From Alphaproteobacteria bacterium (GTDB lineage: Bacteria > Pseudomonadota > Alphaproteobacteria > RF32 > CAG-239), in the NCBI GenBank assembly GCA_024408895.1, contig JAKSUO010000002.1, forward strand, positions 1-27,648: 27,648 bases of DNA. The letters are read 5' to 3'. Positions 14,166 through 22,551 of the stretch are shown here, in pieces (the first letter of the stretch is position 1; each line of letters starts with the position of its first letter). Made by a program: the position numbers and the translations under genes. The notes under the pieces were generated by a model that worked only from the letters and a program-made list of their open reading frames with translations, did no database searches and had not been told where the DNA came from.

Positions 14166-16112
14166 TTACCAGAATGGTTTGATGGCATTATCGTATATGT
14201 AATAACCGGTATCGGGAGATAATTTTTTGCCGTTGTACCAAACATCACCGGTTAAAGTGAAGCGCAATCTTTTCATATAAGTACACAGTGTTTTGCCACA
14301 TTTTGTTTGCGGTAAATCTAAAGCATTTATGTCCTTTGTGTTTCTAATATAATGTTTTTGCAAATTAAAATGCTCTTGCCATATTTTATCAAGAAAATTA
14401 TTTCTCGTAAATTGTAACATCACATACTCGCCGTTTTGCTTGATTGCAATACTTTCGGCTTGCGGGGCGATAACAATTTCAGGTTGTTTATTCGGTATGA
14501 AGATGCTTAAAAAACCGAAGATAATCGGTAAAATTCCCCATTTACGCCAAGGCCTTTGCCATATACACAACCAATAACCGCCGCATACAATCAATATAAG
14601 CCCGCTAAAAGATAAAGTTTCACAATGCCACACACTGTGCGGTAGGTGAGATACCCATGCGGTAATTTCGTTCAGTATGGCCATACCGGCACCAAGAAGT
14701 TTAAGCGGATATAAAATGATGCCGAATGGTAGTGCTGCCAGACAAAGTAAAATTGCTGGCATCAGCCATAAACCGATTAGAGGTCCGGCCAATAAATTGC
14801 CTAAGCTTGTATAAACGGCAACACGCTGAAAATGATACAATGAAAACGGCATGGTCGCGATACTGGCTACGAAATCGCAAATAACAATACCGGCTAAATA
14901 ACAAAAGATTTTTAAAATGAAGTTTGAGCTATGCAGCCAAGAGGAAAGTTTGGTGGCGTATGTTTCATAAAAAGCAGTTAAAGCATAAACAGCGGCAAAT
15001 GACATCTGAAAGCTGACCGAAATAAGTGCATGAGGATAAATAACCAACAGCACCAACGCGGCAAAACCGACCATGCGCGTGGATATGGCTTGACGATCAA
15101 AGATTATGCCAATGAAAACAACAGTTGTCATAATAAAAGCGCGTTCGGCCGGTGTGGCCATACCGGAAATTAATAGATATAGTGCACTGAAAATAACAGC
15201 AAAAATTGCCGCAATTTTTTTGATGTCAAAGTGCAACACAATCGGCGGAAATAAAGCCAAAATAAAACGTATCAAAAAGAATATCAATCCGGCGATTGTG
15301 CCTAAATGCAAGCCGGATACGGAAAGAAAATGCGCTAATCCGGAATTGCGATAATTATTGTTAAGCTGCTCGCTTATACCGGATTTTTCTCCAATCAAAA
15401 CAGCCTGCACAACATCGGCAATATTGCGCGGTAAAACCGTATTGGTAAAAGTTGCAAATTTGTAACGAAATGTGTTTAAAGTGCTTATGAAAGGTGTAAT
15501 CGGTGCAGAGCATTTGATGTTAAAAATTTCGCTGTTGACATAGCCATTGGCACTCAATCCCTCATAAAAATATTTGCGATTCAGCTTAAAGCCGTTTAAA
15601 ATCGGCAACGGCTTGGGCGGAAAAATAGTTGCAACGAGTTCTACGCAATCTCCGATTTGAAAATCGTTCGGCAGATTTGTCGTTAAACGAAATTTTCCCT
15701 TGAACGGTTCATCATAACCTGACACATTATTTAACAATAAACGTAATTTGTTATTTTCATTGCGACCGATATTTTCTATCTGGCCCTTAAGATATAGCGT
15801 TTGCTTATTTTCTATGTTGTCCGTGCGCAAAGATTGGTATATGGTCCGTGCTTGAATATCCGCAAATCCGGTTATAACAATCAGACCACCGATAAACAGC
15901 CAATGCAAATTTTTGTAACGACATAAATAAAACAGCAACAACCATACTTCCACAATGCCGACTGTCAACCATGGCGAAGGAGGTGTCGGAAAGCAAAAGT
16001 ATAAGGCAATTCCAAACGCAAAAAGAAACGGCACTATCATAAACCACCGAGATTGTTCGGCCGCAAAATTTTCAACTGCCGCCGCGGCGATTTTGTGCCA
16101 TAATTTTTTCAT
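14166..16112 (-). CDS. comEC: ComEC/Rec2-family DNA-uptake channel protein
   Basis: This 648-aa polytopic membrane protein has an N-terminal pair of helices followed by the soluble OB-like domain (about 90-200, LYLKGQIENIGRNENNKLRL). The competence domain (about 235-520) contains VLIGEKSGIS and the signature FLSVSGLHLGTIAGL. ComEC forms the inner-membrane channel for single-stranded DNA in natural transformation. The C-terminal tail of roughly 100 residues is short and shows no metallo-beta-lactamase HxHxDH motif, so the nuclease-like domain of larger ComEC proteins is missing or eroded. Its start overlaps lpxB by 4 bp, making it the last gene of lpxI-lpxB-comEC. Whether the cell is transformable is unknown. 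Confidence 0.9.
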   Translation of the reverse strand: MKKLWHKIAAAAVENFAAEQSRWFMIVPFLFAFGIALYFCFPTPPSPWLTVGIVEVWLLLFYLCRYKNLHWLFIGGLIVITGFADIQARTIYQSLRTDNIENKQTLYLKGQIENIGRNENNKLRLLLNNVSGYDEPFKGKFRLTTNLPNDFQIGDCVELVATIFPPKPLPILNGFKLNRKYFYEGLSANGYVNSEIFNIKCSAPITPFISTLNTFRYKFATFTNTVLPRNIADVVQAVLIGEKSGISEQLNNNYRNSGLAHFLSVSGLHLGTIAGLIFFLIRFILALFPPIVLHFDIKKIAAIFAVIFSALYLLISGMATPAERAFIMTTVVFIGIIFDRQAISTRMVGFAALVLLVIYPHALISVSFQMSFAAVYALTAFYETYATKLSSWLHSSNFILKIFCYLAGIVICDFVASIATMPFSLYHFQRVAVYTSLGNLLAGPLIGLWLMPAILLCLAALPFGIILYPLKLLGAGMAILNEITAWVSHLPHSVWHCETLSFSGLILIVCGGYWLCIWQRPWRKWGILPIIFGFLSIFIPNKQPEIVIAPQAESIAIKQNGEYVMLQFTRNNFLDKIWQEHFNLQKHYIRNTKDINALDLPQTKCGKTLCTYMKRLRFTLTGDVWYNGKKLSPDTGYYIYDNAIKPFW

Positions 16113-17263
16113 TGTTTCTTTTTAATAAAGTTTATGATTGTTGCCGCGGCGTTGTCGCTTGGTTTTTGTTCACCCATTCCGAGTAATTTCCGCACTTTAT
16201 CAAAGCCGTCCATTTGATGATGATAAAGCGGCTTATTTGCAATAAATTGCTCAAGATACGACATAATATTGGCCGGATTGCAACTTTCTTGCAACAATTC
16301 CGGCACGATTTCGCGCGATAGCAATATATTGGTCAGGTTAACATATTGAATGTGAATAAAACGTCGCGCTATCCATTCGGTTAATTTCGGAACTTTGTAG
16401 GCAATAATATGCGGCACGTTGACTATTGCCAACTCCAACGCCACCGTACCAGATGCCGCAATGGCAACATCTGCATCATGAAAGGCATCACGGCGATTTT
16501 CTTCGCCTTCTATCACCATAATCGGTAACTCGGAGGCTTTAACCATTTGGTGTACCTGTTTTGCAACAGTGCCGACTGTCGGAATAACAAAAGAAAAGTC
16601 CGGATATTTGTTGTGCATTAACTTCACTGTTTGCAAAAAATCCGGTAATAATCGCTCAACTTCATTGTGACGCGAGCCGGGTAATACCAACATTAATCTG
16701 TTTTTTTGCGGAATTTCGTGATTTTTTTTGAAGCTTTGTTCGGTATTGCCGTTGACGAGTGTGCTTTCTATGACCGGATGACCGACAAACACCGTTTTTA
16801 AGTGGTATGGTGTAAAATATTTCGGTTCATTCGGAAAAAGTGTCAGCAATAAATCAATATATTTATACATGGTGCGGGCACGTTTTTTCTTCCAAGCCCA
16901 AACCTGCGGAGCTACATAGTGAATCTGTGGGATATTTAAATTCATATTGCGCAATTTTTTATGAATACGCGCTGAAAAACTCCAACTGTCAATTGTGATG
17001 ACGGCATCCGGTTTAGTGAGCTTAATATCTTCAATGGTTTCGGAAATGCGATGTAAAATTCGCGGAATACTCGGGATGACTTCGGCTATCCCCATTACGG
17101 CAAGTTCACTGATATTAAACAGGGATTTTAAGCCTTGTGCTTGCATGCTCTCGCCACCCAAACCGAAAAACTGCGCTTTTTTATCTTTTTGGCGCAAAGC
17201 TTGCATTAAGCGTCCGCCTAAAGCATCGCCAGAAGGTTCACCGGCAATCAAATAATATTTCAT
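16109..17263 (-). CDS. lpxB: Lipid-A-disaccharide synthase
   Basis: The 384-aa glycosyltransferase (GT19) joins UDP-2,3-diacylglucosamine to lipid X to form the lipid A disaccharide at the inner face of the inner membrane. The family motifs are all present: AGEPSGDALGGRLMQAL (residues 7-23), YVAPQVWAWKKKRA, GHPVIES, the nucleotide-binding LVLPGSRHNEVERLLP and AIAASGTVALELA. The length is normal. It overlaps the lpxI stop and the comEC start by 4 bp each, so the three genes are translationally coupled. Its substrate comes directly from the upstream LpxI. Confidence 0.97.
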   Translation of the reverse strand: MKYYLIAGEPSGDALGGRLMQALRQKDKKAQFFGLGGESMQAQGLKSLFNISELAVMGIAEVIPSIPRILHRISETIEDIKLTKPDAVITIDSWSFSARIHKKLRNMNLNIPQIHYVAPQVWAWKKKRARTMYKYIDLLLTLFPNEPKYFTPYHLKTVFVGHPVIESTLVNGNTEQSFKKNHEIPQKNRLMLVLPGSRHNEVERLLPDFLQTVKLMHNKYPDFSFVIPTVGTVAKQVHQMVKASELPIMVIEGEENRRDAFHDADVAIAASGTVALELAIVNVPHIIAYKVPKLTEWIARRFIHIQYVNLTNILLSREIVPELLQESCNPANIMSYLEQFIANKPLYHHQMDGFDKVRKLLGMGEQKPSDNAAATIINFIKKKQ

Positions 17264-18105
17264 AACTGTTTCTCCGCCGAAGGGTTAATTCCAATAATAA
17301 ATATGCCGTATTTGTCGGCCAATGCTATTGTTTCCTCATCATTAACAATTAAGGCGTTTCCGGCATGGACGGCAATGCCACGCATACCGGCAGTGTGCAG
17401 ATTTTCAATGGTCCTTTGCCCGATTGTCGGCAAATCTATGCGCATATCCTGTTGCGGCTTGCGCAATTTCACCAAAACAGCCCCATCACCTTTGCGTTGA
17501 TAGGCACCACAACGTTCAATTAATTTGTCTGTACCCTCAATGCCTTCAACTCCCAGTACTAAACCTTGCTGTATGATTACTGATTGTCCGACATCCAAGC
17601 GACCGAGAGCCAATGCAACTTCCACGCCTCGTTCAATATCGGCCAAAGCTTGCTTATCGGGTTTGGCTTTAGTTAATTTGCCCTCTTTGACCAATAAATC
17701 AGGCAGAACTTCATGAATGCCGACAACACGCATGCCGTCTGCTTCAATTTCTTTAATTAAGGAACGTAAAATGCCGTCATCGCCGATTGATTTTAATCCG
17801 ATACGGGCAAAAAATGCCGCGGTGCGCAAATCTGGCACCAGCTCGGATAAAGTCGGCCGATGAATAGTGCCAATCATTATGACTTCGCTGACAGCTTCAT
17901 CGGCAAAAGTTTTAAAACCTGTGCCTGCTTGACCAATGCGAATCCATTTATGCGGTATATCTGCCGAAAATAAGTCAGCATCTGCGTTATTTTCAATAGC
18001 CAAAACAAAATAATCGCGCTTTGTTTTGATACAGTGATTGATAAGAATGCGCGGTAATATACCGCCACCGGCGATAATGCCGAGTTTGTTTTGATATTCT
18101 TTCAT
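17260..18105 (-). CDS. lpxI: UDP-2,3-diacylglucosamine pyrophosphatase LpxI
   Basis: This 281-aa enzyme hydrolyses UDP-2,3-diacylglucosamine to lipid X and UMP, replacing LpxH, which most gamma- and betaproteobacteria use. It has the LpxI N-terminal LGIIAGGGILPRI (Gly13-15) and the C-terminal domain with KADGD-like RKGDGAVLVKL, DMRIDLPTIGQRTIENLHTA and GIAVHAGNALIVND. The length matches the family. It opens an lpxI-lpxB-comEC operon, in which LpxI makes one of the two LpxB substrates. lpxD, fabZ and lpxA, often adjacent, are not in this window. Confidence 0.95.
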   Translation of the reverse strand: MKEYQNKLGIIAGGGILPRILINHCIKTKRDYFVLAIENNADADLFSADIPHKWIRIGQAGTGFKTFADEAVSEVIMIGTIHRPTLSELVPDLRTAAFFARIGLKSIGDDGILRSLIKEIEADGMRVVGIHEVLPDLLVKEGKLTKAKPDKQALADIERGVEVALALGRLDVGQSVIIQQGLVLGVEGIEGTDKLIERCGAYQRKGDGAVLVKLRKPQQDMRIDLPTIGQRTIENLHTAGMRGIAVHAGNALIVNDEETIALADKYGIFIIGINPSAEKQL

Positions 18106-18139
18106 ATTATAAACCGTTTAAAAATTATATTTCTTTGAG

Positions 18140-18167
18140 ATATTAGCAAATGCGGTGATAATTACAA
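18140..18167 (-). promoter_or_regulatory. Possible promoter of lpxI-lpxB-comEC
   Basis: On the minus strand TTGTAA (18167-18162) and TAATAT (18145-18140) are 16 bp apart, 35 nt before the lpxI start. Both boxes deviate from consensus in a very AT-rich region, so confidence is modest. Confidence 0.4.
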
Positions 18168-18209
18168 GTTTTTTTTATGGTGTGCTACAATTTAAATGGT
18201 GAAAAACAA

Positions 18210-18249
18210 AAGAGCTTTTCCTGCCTGAAGGGGCAGAGAAAAGCTCTTT
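18210..18249. terminator. Terminator after the 111-aa gene
   Basis: A 12-bp stem AAAGAGCTTTTC/GAAAAGCTCTTT encloses a GC-rich apex (CTGCC...GGGCAG). On the minus strand it is followed by TTGTTTTTC. It separates the 111-aa gene from the lpxI operon. Confidence 0.8.
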
Positions 18250-18252
18250 ATG

Positions 18253-18588
18253 TTAACTTACGTAGTGCAATACCATCGTCTCTTTGTGATATTGCTTTTT
18301 AGTAATAGGGAGTGTTATCAGTTCTCCGTCAGCAAAACGCCGAGAAAGTAATAACATTTCGCCGTCCGGATAGACAAAGACGGTACCGGTTAAGACTGGC
18401 CAGGCCATTGTGTTTTCATCTTTTTGAATTTCCCTTCCGGTCCTTAATTCAAAAAAATGACCTTCCTGTTCAAGCGCAGGTGTTACGCTTGAAATAGAAG
18501 GGTTTTGAAACTCCCATACATGTGGTTGTTTTAGAATTCCCAGATTTTGAGGGATTTCTACCAAGACTACGCACTTCTTTTTTTCCAT
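18253..18588 (-). CDS. Unknown 111-aa protein
   Basis: I do not recognise this family. The frame begins MEKKKCVVLVEIPQNLG, has no signal peptide or membrane helix, and ends in ITKKQYHKETMVLHYVS. Alternating hydrophobic segments (TGTVFVYPDGEMLLLSRRF) suggest a small beta-rich soluble domain. It is likely a real gene because it has its own near-consensus promoter (18645-18673) and a strong terminator (18210-18249) and is isolated between them. No Shine-Dalgarno is visible before ATG 18588 (TTATATTAGCA), so translation would rely on the AT-rich, unstructured leader. A perfect tandem 16-bp repeat sits in that leader and may be an operator. Confidence 0.7.
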   Translation of the reverse strand: MEKKKCVVLVEIPQNLGILKQPHVWEFQNPSISSVTPALEQEGHFFELRTGREIQKDENTMAWPVLTGTVFVYPDGEMLLLSRRFADGELITLPITKKQYHKETMVLHYVS

Positions 18589-18601
18589 TGCTAATATAAT
18601 T

Positions 18602-18633
18602 TTAATTAATAATACAATTAATTAATAATACAA
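18602..18633. repeat. Perfect tandem 16-bp repeat in the leader of the 111-aa gene
   Basis: TTAATTAATAATACAA occurs twice without a gap (18602-18617 and 18618-18633). Each copy contains the palindrome TTAATTAA. The pair lies just downstream of the predicted transcription start, between promoter and start codon. It could be a repressor site or a replication-slippage duplication. Confidence 0.85.
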
Positions 18634-18644
18634 AAACTAAGTAA

Positions 18645-18673
18645 TTTGTATCATTTTTGTATTGTTTTGTCAA
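18645..18673 (-). promoter_or_regulatory. Promoter of the 111-aa gene
   Basis: On the minus strand TTGACA (18673-18668) and TACAAA (18650-18645) are 17 bp apart. Transcription would start near 18638, giving an AT-only-like leader of about 50 nt. Confidence 0.6.
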
Positions 18674-18822
18674 TATATTTTTTTTGCAAGTGGAAAAATA
18701 TTTGTAATATGTGTACAGAAACCGATAAATTCTTTACAATTATCAAAATGTTATAATATTATATCGGCATTGACACAGACAGGCTTTATGTGTGCTGAAA
18801 CTTTAAAATAGGGAATTTTGAT

Positions 18823-19548
18823 ATGCTGAAAAATACGTTGATTGTTTTGACTGCGGTGGTCTTGATTTTTGTCGGGTGCGGCTATGCAGTTTATGTTAAT
18901 CGTGCCAAAATTATTTCTAAAGTTGTTGATTATACGGTGCAAAGTATTACCGGTGTGTCGGATAGTTCTGCCCAAAAAGACGAGGCCTCGTCTTGGGTTG
19001 GTGCTTTGATTGGGTCCGAATCGGAAAATATGAAAGCCGCTGTTTGGGAAGCGGTAGCTAAACGTGGGTTCGGTAAAACAAATACTCAAAATACAAATAG
19101 TCAGAAAAATACATTGGCGACAATGGCGGAAATGTTTATGAACGGTGCTATCGGTGAAGGTAATGCCGATACTGGACAAATGGCTCAGGCATTGGCTTCC
19201 ACTTTGCAAAAAAAATCGGTATCGTTTGATGAAACACAGGCAAATGTGCGGGATATTAATGCCTGTGATAATAAAGGACGTACCTTGCTGATGAATGTTT
19301 GTCGTGTGGACGTGACACCAAAGGTTGTTAAAATGCTTTTAAGATATGGGGCGGATATTAATGCGACCGATGATAACGGACGAACGGCTTTAATGTATGC
19401 CGGTGCGCTTAATCAAAATATTGAAGTTGTTCAAGTTCTTTTGGAAAGCGGCATAAAAGTTGATGCCGCAGATAACCAGGGTAAAACAGCTTACGATTAT
19501 GCAACAGATCCTGAAATTAAAGAACTGCTGAGTTCTTATGCAAAATAA
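18823..19548 (+). CDS. Membrane-anchored ankyrin repeat protein
   Basis: The 241-aa protein has an N-terminal hydrophobic helix (residues 3-24). It could be an anchor or, through FVGC at 16-19, a non-standard lipoprotein signal. A low-complexity polar linker (about 45-145) follows, and then about three ankyrin repeats to the C-terminus, seen as DNKGRTLLMNVCR, DDNGRTALMYAGALNQN and DNQGKTAYDYATD, each followed by a helix ending in LLRYGADINA-type turns. Ankyrin repeats bind proteins; here they would face the periplasm. Partner and role are unknown. AGGGAA precedes ATG 18823, and an imperfect promoter (TTTACA at 18733, TATTAT at 18757) may drive it. It is convergent with the M20 gene, 9 bp apart. 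Confidence 0.8.
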   Translation: MLKNTLIVLTAVVLIFVGCGYAVYVNRAKIISKVVDYTVQSITGVSDSSAQKDEASSWVGALIGSESENMKAAVWEAVAKRGFGKTNTQNTNSQKNTLATMAEMFMNGAIGEGNADTGQMAQALASTLQKKSVSFDETQANVRDINACDNKGRTLLMNVCRVDVTPKVVKMLLRYGADINATDDNGRTALMYAGALNQNIEVVQVLLESGIKVDAADNQGKTAYDYATDPEIKELLSSYAK

Positions 19549-19557
19549 TCAAATAAT

Positions 19558-20670
19558 TTAAGATGTGTGCTTGCGTGCCAAGTGTTCCAAAAATTTGATT
19601 TGAATATCGGCAATTTGCTTTACACTTTCTATATTGACATATTCTCCGGTTGCGTGCATACCTTCGCCTGTGCCCGAATGCATAATCACTGTTGAACCTT
19701 TTACGGCAAAAGAACGCGAATCTGTGGCGCCGCCGATATGTTCAAATTCAATCGGTTTGCCCATAATATTTTCGGCAAAGCGTTTATAATCCAAAATATC
19801 CGGATCGTCTTCCGACATCACAACCGGTGTGCTGGCGGAAACAATTTGATACGACACGCCCTTTTCCATACATTTTTGTAAATTATTTTCAAGATTTTCA
19901 ACGCTGGAATTTTCTGTTAGACGAAAATCTAACAGTGCTTCTGCATGATTGGAAATAATGTTGGAAACTAAACCTCCTGATATTGTGGCAAAATGAACAG
20001 TATCAAACCATTTGTTTTGCGGTTGTGGCAGGTCAGCAGAATAATACGGATAAATTTTACGAATATTTTGCCATGTTTTCATTAGAAGCTCGTTAGCATC
20101 TATTCCGTCCCAAGGTGTAGATCCGTGCGCTTCTTTGCCGGTGGAAATTAATTTAACAAATACCGGATTTTTGCACTTGCTGACAATTTTAGTGATGTCG
20201 CCGCCGACATCATTGTCCAAGACAATGCGCGCGCTGATGTTAGGGTAGGCGTCCATAAACGATTCAGTTGATAAACTGCCTTGTTCTTCATCGGTAGAGA
20301 GGATAACCCCGAACTTAATCGGCAATTTGTGGGTAACGACATATTCCATAGAATTAAGAGCAACCGCTGCAAATGATTTCATATCCAAAGTGCCGCGTCC
20401 ATACATTTTGCCGTCTTTAATTTTTGGCTCAAACATATCATCGGGTGCCGGAACAACATCTATATGGCCAAGGATGACAACATCAAAATCAATGCTGTCA
20501 GTGTTGCGCAAAAAAATAACGGGAGAAGCGGTTGTTTGAAAAATTTCCACAATGGTATCGGTGTGCGATAATGTGTTTTTTATATATTCCGCCGCATGCT
20601 TAATCTCTTGTTTATTGCCGGTTACTGTGCGAATTTTGATTAAATCTTGAATGGTTTTCAATAAATCCAT
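19558..20670 (-). CDS. M20-family metallohydrolase (acetylornithine deacetylase/DapE-like)
   Basis: This 370-aa zinc-dependent amidohydrolase has the M20 order of catalytic elements: GHIDVVPAP with metal ligand His69 and Asp71, GRGTLDMKS with bridging Asp96, the general base pair Glu128-Glu129 in STDEEQGS, a lid/dimerisation domain opening with STGKEAHGSTPWDG, and a C-terminal GEGMHATGEYVNIES with the last metal-binding His. Sequence places it with the ArgE/DapE/carboxypeptidase G2 group, acting on N-acyl amino acids or dipeptides. The exact substrate cannot be assigned, and no arg or dap gene is nearby. No signal peptide is seen, so it is cytoplasmic. It is a single gene. Confidence 0.85.
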   Translation of the reverse strand: MDLLKTIQDLIKIRTVTGNKQEIKHAAEYIKNTLSHTDTIVEIFQTTASPVIFLRNTDSIDFDVVILGHIDVVPAPDDMFEPKIKDGKMYGRGTLDMKSFAAVALNSMEYVVTHKLPIKFGVILSTDEEQGSLSTESFMDAYPNISARIVLDNDVGGDITKIVSKCKNPVFVKLISTGKEAHGSTPWDGIDANELLMKTWQNIRKIYPYYSADLPQPQNKWFDTVHFATISGGLVSNIISNHAEALLDFRLTENSSVENLENNLQKCMEKGVSYQIVSASTPVVMSEDDPDILDYKRFAENIMGKPIEFEHIGGATDSRSFAVKGSTVIMHSGTGEGMHATGEYVNIESVKQIADIQIKFLEHLARKHTS

Positions 20671-20753
20671 TTTTTTATCCTTTCCGATAATTTTTTACTC
20701 TTTTTTTATACATATAGTCCATAATAATTTAAAATATGTAAAAAGGAAAAAAA

Positions 20754-21263
20754 ATGAGAAATATCTTAACAACAATGCTTGCTGTTACACTTTCTTGCGG
20801 TATTCTGTTTGCAAAGCCGGCAGTTGCTGAGGAAAGCGAAAGCGGTTTGGCGCTTCCTCGTATGGTATCACTACGTTCCAGCTTGATTAATGCTCGTTCA
20901 GGTCCGGGAAGCCGTTATCCGATTGAATGGGTTTATCGGCAGAAAGGTGCGCCGGTGGAAATTGTGGCCGAGTTTGAACTTTGGCGTAAAATAAAAGATT
21001 GGGAAGGCGCCGAAACTTGGGTGCATAAGGCCATGCTTTCGGGACGCCGTTTTGTGCGGGTGGTTAATCCCGGAGAAAATAATATATATGCCAAACCAAA
21101 TACTGATTCACGGGTTTTGGCCAAAGTTGAAGATGGGGTGGTCGGCGAAATTGAACAATGTCCGGCACCGAAAGGTATGTGCCTGATCAAATTTGATAAT
21201 ATTAAAGGGTGGATGGTTCGTCATGTTTTGTTCGGAATATATGAAAACGAGGTTATCAAATAA
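20754..21263 (+). CDS. Secreted SH3-domain protein
   Basis: The 169-aa protein has a signal peptide (MRNILTTMLAVTLSCGILFA, with PAVAEE as the likely cleavage region). Two bacterial SH3-like segments follow: the first (about 40-95, LRSSLINARSGPGSRYPIEW to AETWVHKAMLSG) and the second (about 97-160, NIYAKPNTDSRVLAKVEDG to IKGWMVRHVLFG). The paired NxRxGPG and W-V-H/R motifs are typical of the SH3_3/SH3_4 families found in alphaproteobacterial periplasmic proteins thought to bind the cell wall. AAAAAGGA precedes the start. xerC begins 3 bp after its stop, so the two genes form one transcript. Confidence 0.85.
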   Translation: MRNILTTMLAVTLSCGILFAKPAVAEESESGLALPRMVSLRSSLINARSGPGSRYPIEWVYRQKGAPVEIVAEFELWRKIKDWEGAETWVHKAMLSGRRFVRVVNPGENNIYAKPNTDSRVLAKVEDGVVGEIEQCPAPKGMCLIKFDNIKGWMVRHVLFGIYENEVIK

Positions 21264-21266
21264 AAC

Positions 21267-22208
21267 GTGAAAGAGCAAATCAAATTTAATGCTGATGAAA
21301 CTTTGTTACCGATAATTGTTCGGTGGCAAAGTTGGCTTTTAAAAGAGAGATTGTATTCAAAGCATACACTTGATGCCTATTCGCGTGATTTAGCGCTATT
21401 TTTTAAAAAAGTCAGCCCAAATGCGCCTGTGTCGCTCGCAATGGCAGAACAGTTTGAGGTGCACGATTTTCGGCGTTTTTTAAGCGGACGTGCGGCACAA
21501 TATATTAATAAAAATTCTATGGGGCGTGAACTTTCAGCCGTTAAAAATTTTTACAAGTGGCTTGATGTGAATCATATTGCAAAAAATTCGGCGATTAGTA
21601 TTATCGGTTCGCCGCGCCGGCCTAAGGTTTTACCTAAGGCATTGGACGCACAAGACGCATTTGATATGTTGTCCGAAGCTAAAGATATGGCTTTAAACGC
21701 GTGGCAAGGACTTCGCGATAAAGCCGTGTTGACTTTGCTCTACGGTTGCGGTTTGCGAATTTCCGAAGCCCTTGCTCTAAATGTTGGCGATATTAATGCT
21801 CAAAGCGAGTTCCTTCGCGTAAAAGGTAAGGGGAATAAAGAAAGAATAGTACCCCTTCTGCCGATAGTTTGGCAAAATATCGCAGCTTACCTTGCAAAAT
21901 GCCCATATAATGTTAACGTAGGAGAACCGTTATTTTTGGGGGCACGAGGCGAGCGATTGTGTTCGCGTGTGATACAGCGACAAGTGCAAAAGTTGCGTGG
22001 TCGTTTGGGCCTTAGTGATAATGTGACGCCCCATGCCTTGCGACATTCTTTTGCTACTCAATTGCTGGCTGAGGGAGTTGATATGCGTTCCATTCAGGAA
22101 TTATTGGGCCATTCATCCCTAATCACAACCCAACGCTATACTGATGTTCAAACCGAAACTTTGCAAAGAGAATACCATAAAGCGCATCCGCTTGAGCAAG
22201 ACAAATAA
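21267..22208 (+). CDS. xerC: Tyrosine recombinase XerC
   Basis: The 313-aa recombinase carries the complete catalytic set: Arg164 (GCGLRISEALAL), Lys188 (KGKGNKERIVPL), His256 and Arg259 (HALRHSFATQLL), His282 (LGHSSL) and nucleophile Tyr291 (TTQRYTDV). An N-terminal SAM-like core-binding domain spans about 12-105. XerC acts with XerD at dif to resolve chromosome dimers. The C-terminal signature and length favour XerC over XerD or a phage integrase. The start is GTG 21267, 3 bp after the upstream stop, with only a distant GAGG, so translation is probably coupled. It is not next to a tRNA or att-like repeat, so it is a housekeeping gene. Confidence 0.9.
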   Translation: MKEQIKFNADETLLPIIVRWQSWLLKERLYSKHTLDAYSRDLALFFKKVSPNAPVSLAMAEQFEVHDFRRFLSGRAAQYINKNSMGRELSAVKNFYKWLDVNHIAKNSAISIIGSPRRPKVLPKALDAQDAFDMLSEAKDMALNAWQGLRDKAVLTLLYGCGLRISEALALNVGDINAQSEFLRVKGKGNKERIVPLLPIVWQNIAAYLAKCPYNVNVGEPLFLGARGERLCSRVIQRQVQKLRGRLGLSDNVTPHALRHSFATQLLAEGVDMRSIQELLGHSSLITTQRYTDVQTETLQREYHKAHPLEQDK

Positions 22209-22215
22209 CATAAAA

Positions 22216-22247
22216 AAAAGAGGTTCACAATGTGCCGAACCTCTTTT
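22216..22247. terminator. Bidirectional terminator between xerC and rpmG
   Basis: The stem AAAAGAGGTTC/GAACCTCTTTT is perfect over 11 bp with a 10-nt loop. It has a T-rich tail on the plus strand and, from the A-run, on the minus strand. It serves both convergent genes. Confidence 0.88.
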
Positions 22248-22267
22248 CTATATTTTTAAAGCAGAAA

Positions 22268-22435
22268 CTACTTAATTTTCTTTTCAACGAACTCTTCGTG
22301 TTTGCGAGATTTCTTGTCATACTTTTTCAAAACAAGTTTCTCCGGATGAGTTCTCGGATTTTTTTCTGCCAAATAGAAAGAACCGGTACCGGCACTGCTT
22401 TCCAATTTAATTTTTACTTTTATTGCTTTTGCCAT
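22268..22435 (-). CDS. rpmG: 50S ribosomal protein L33
   Basis: This short frame encodes 55 aa, beginning MAKAIKVKIKLESSAGTG and continuing with SFYLAEKNPRTHPEKLVLKK and YDKKSRKHEEFVEKKIK. That is the alphaproteobacterial L33 pattern. It lacks the zinc-binding CxxC pairs, so it is the zinc-free (C-minus) form. A strong own promoter lies at 22482-22509 and a terminator follows at 22216-22247, so it is monocistronic. The ribosome binding site is weak (AAGAG). A plus-strand open frame across it is a shadow. Confidence 0.95.
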   Translation of the reverse strand: MAKAIKVKIKLESSAGTGSFYLAEKNPRTHPEKLVLKKYDKKSRKHEEFVEKKIK

Positions 22436-22481
22436 TTCTTTTTACTCTTTTATTAAAGTTGTCAATCAAACATTTAGGCGC

Positions 22482-22509
22482 AGTATACATATTTTGCACC
22501 GCTTGTCAA
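22482..22509 (-). promoter_or_regulatory. Promoter of rpmG
   Basis: On the minus strand TTGACA (22509-22504) and TATACT (22487-22482) are 16 bp apart, about 47 nt before the rpmG start. It is among the best sigma-70 matches in the window. Confidence 0.8.
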
Positions 22510-22551
22510 TAGCTTTTTTGCGATAAATCAAAAAACGGGCGAAAATTATTT

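Noticed and set aside
22232..22456. Plus-strand 74-codon open frame
   Set aside because: It is antisense to rpmG, whose product is clearly L33 with its own promoter and terminator.
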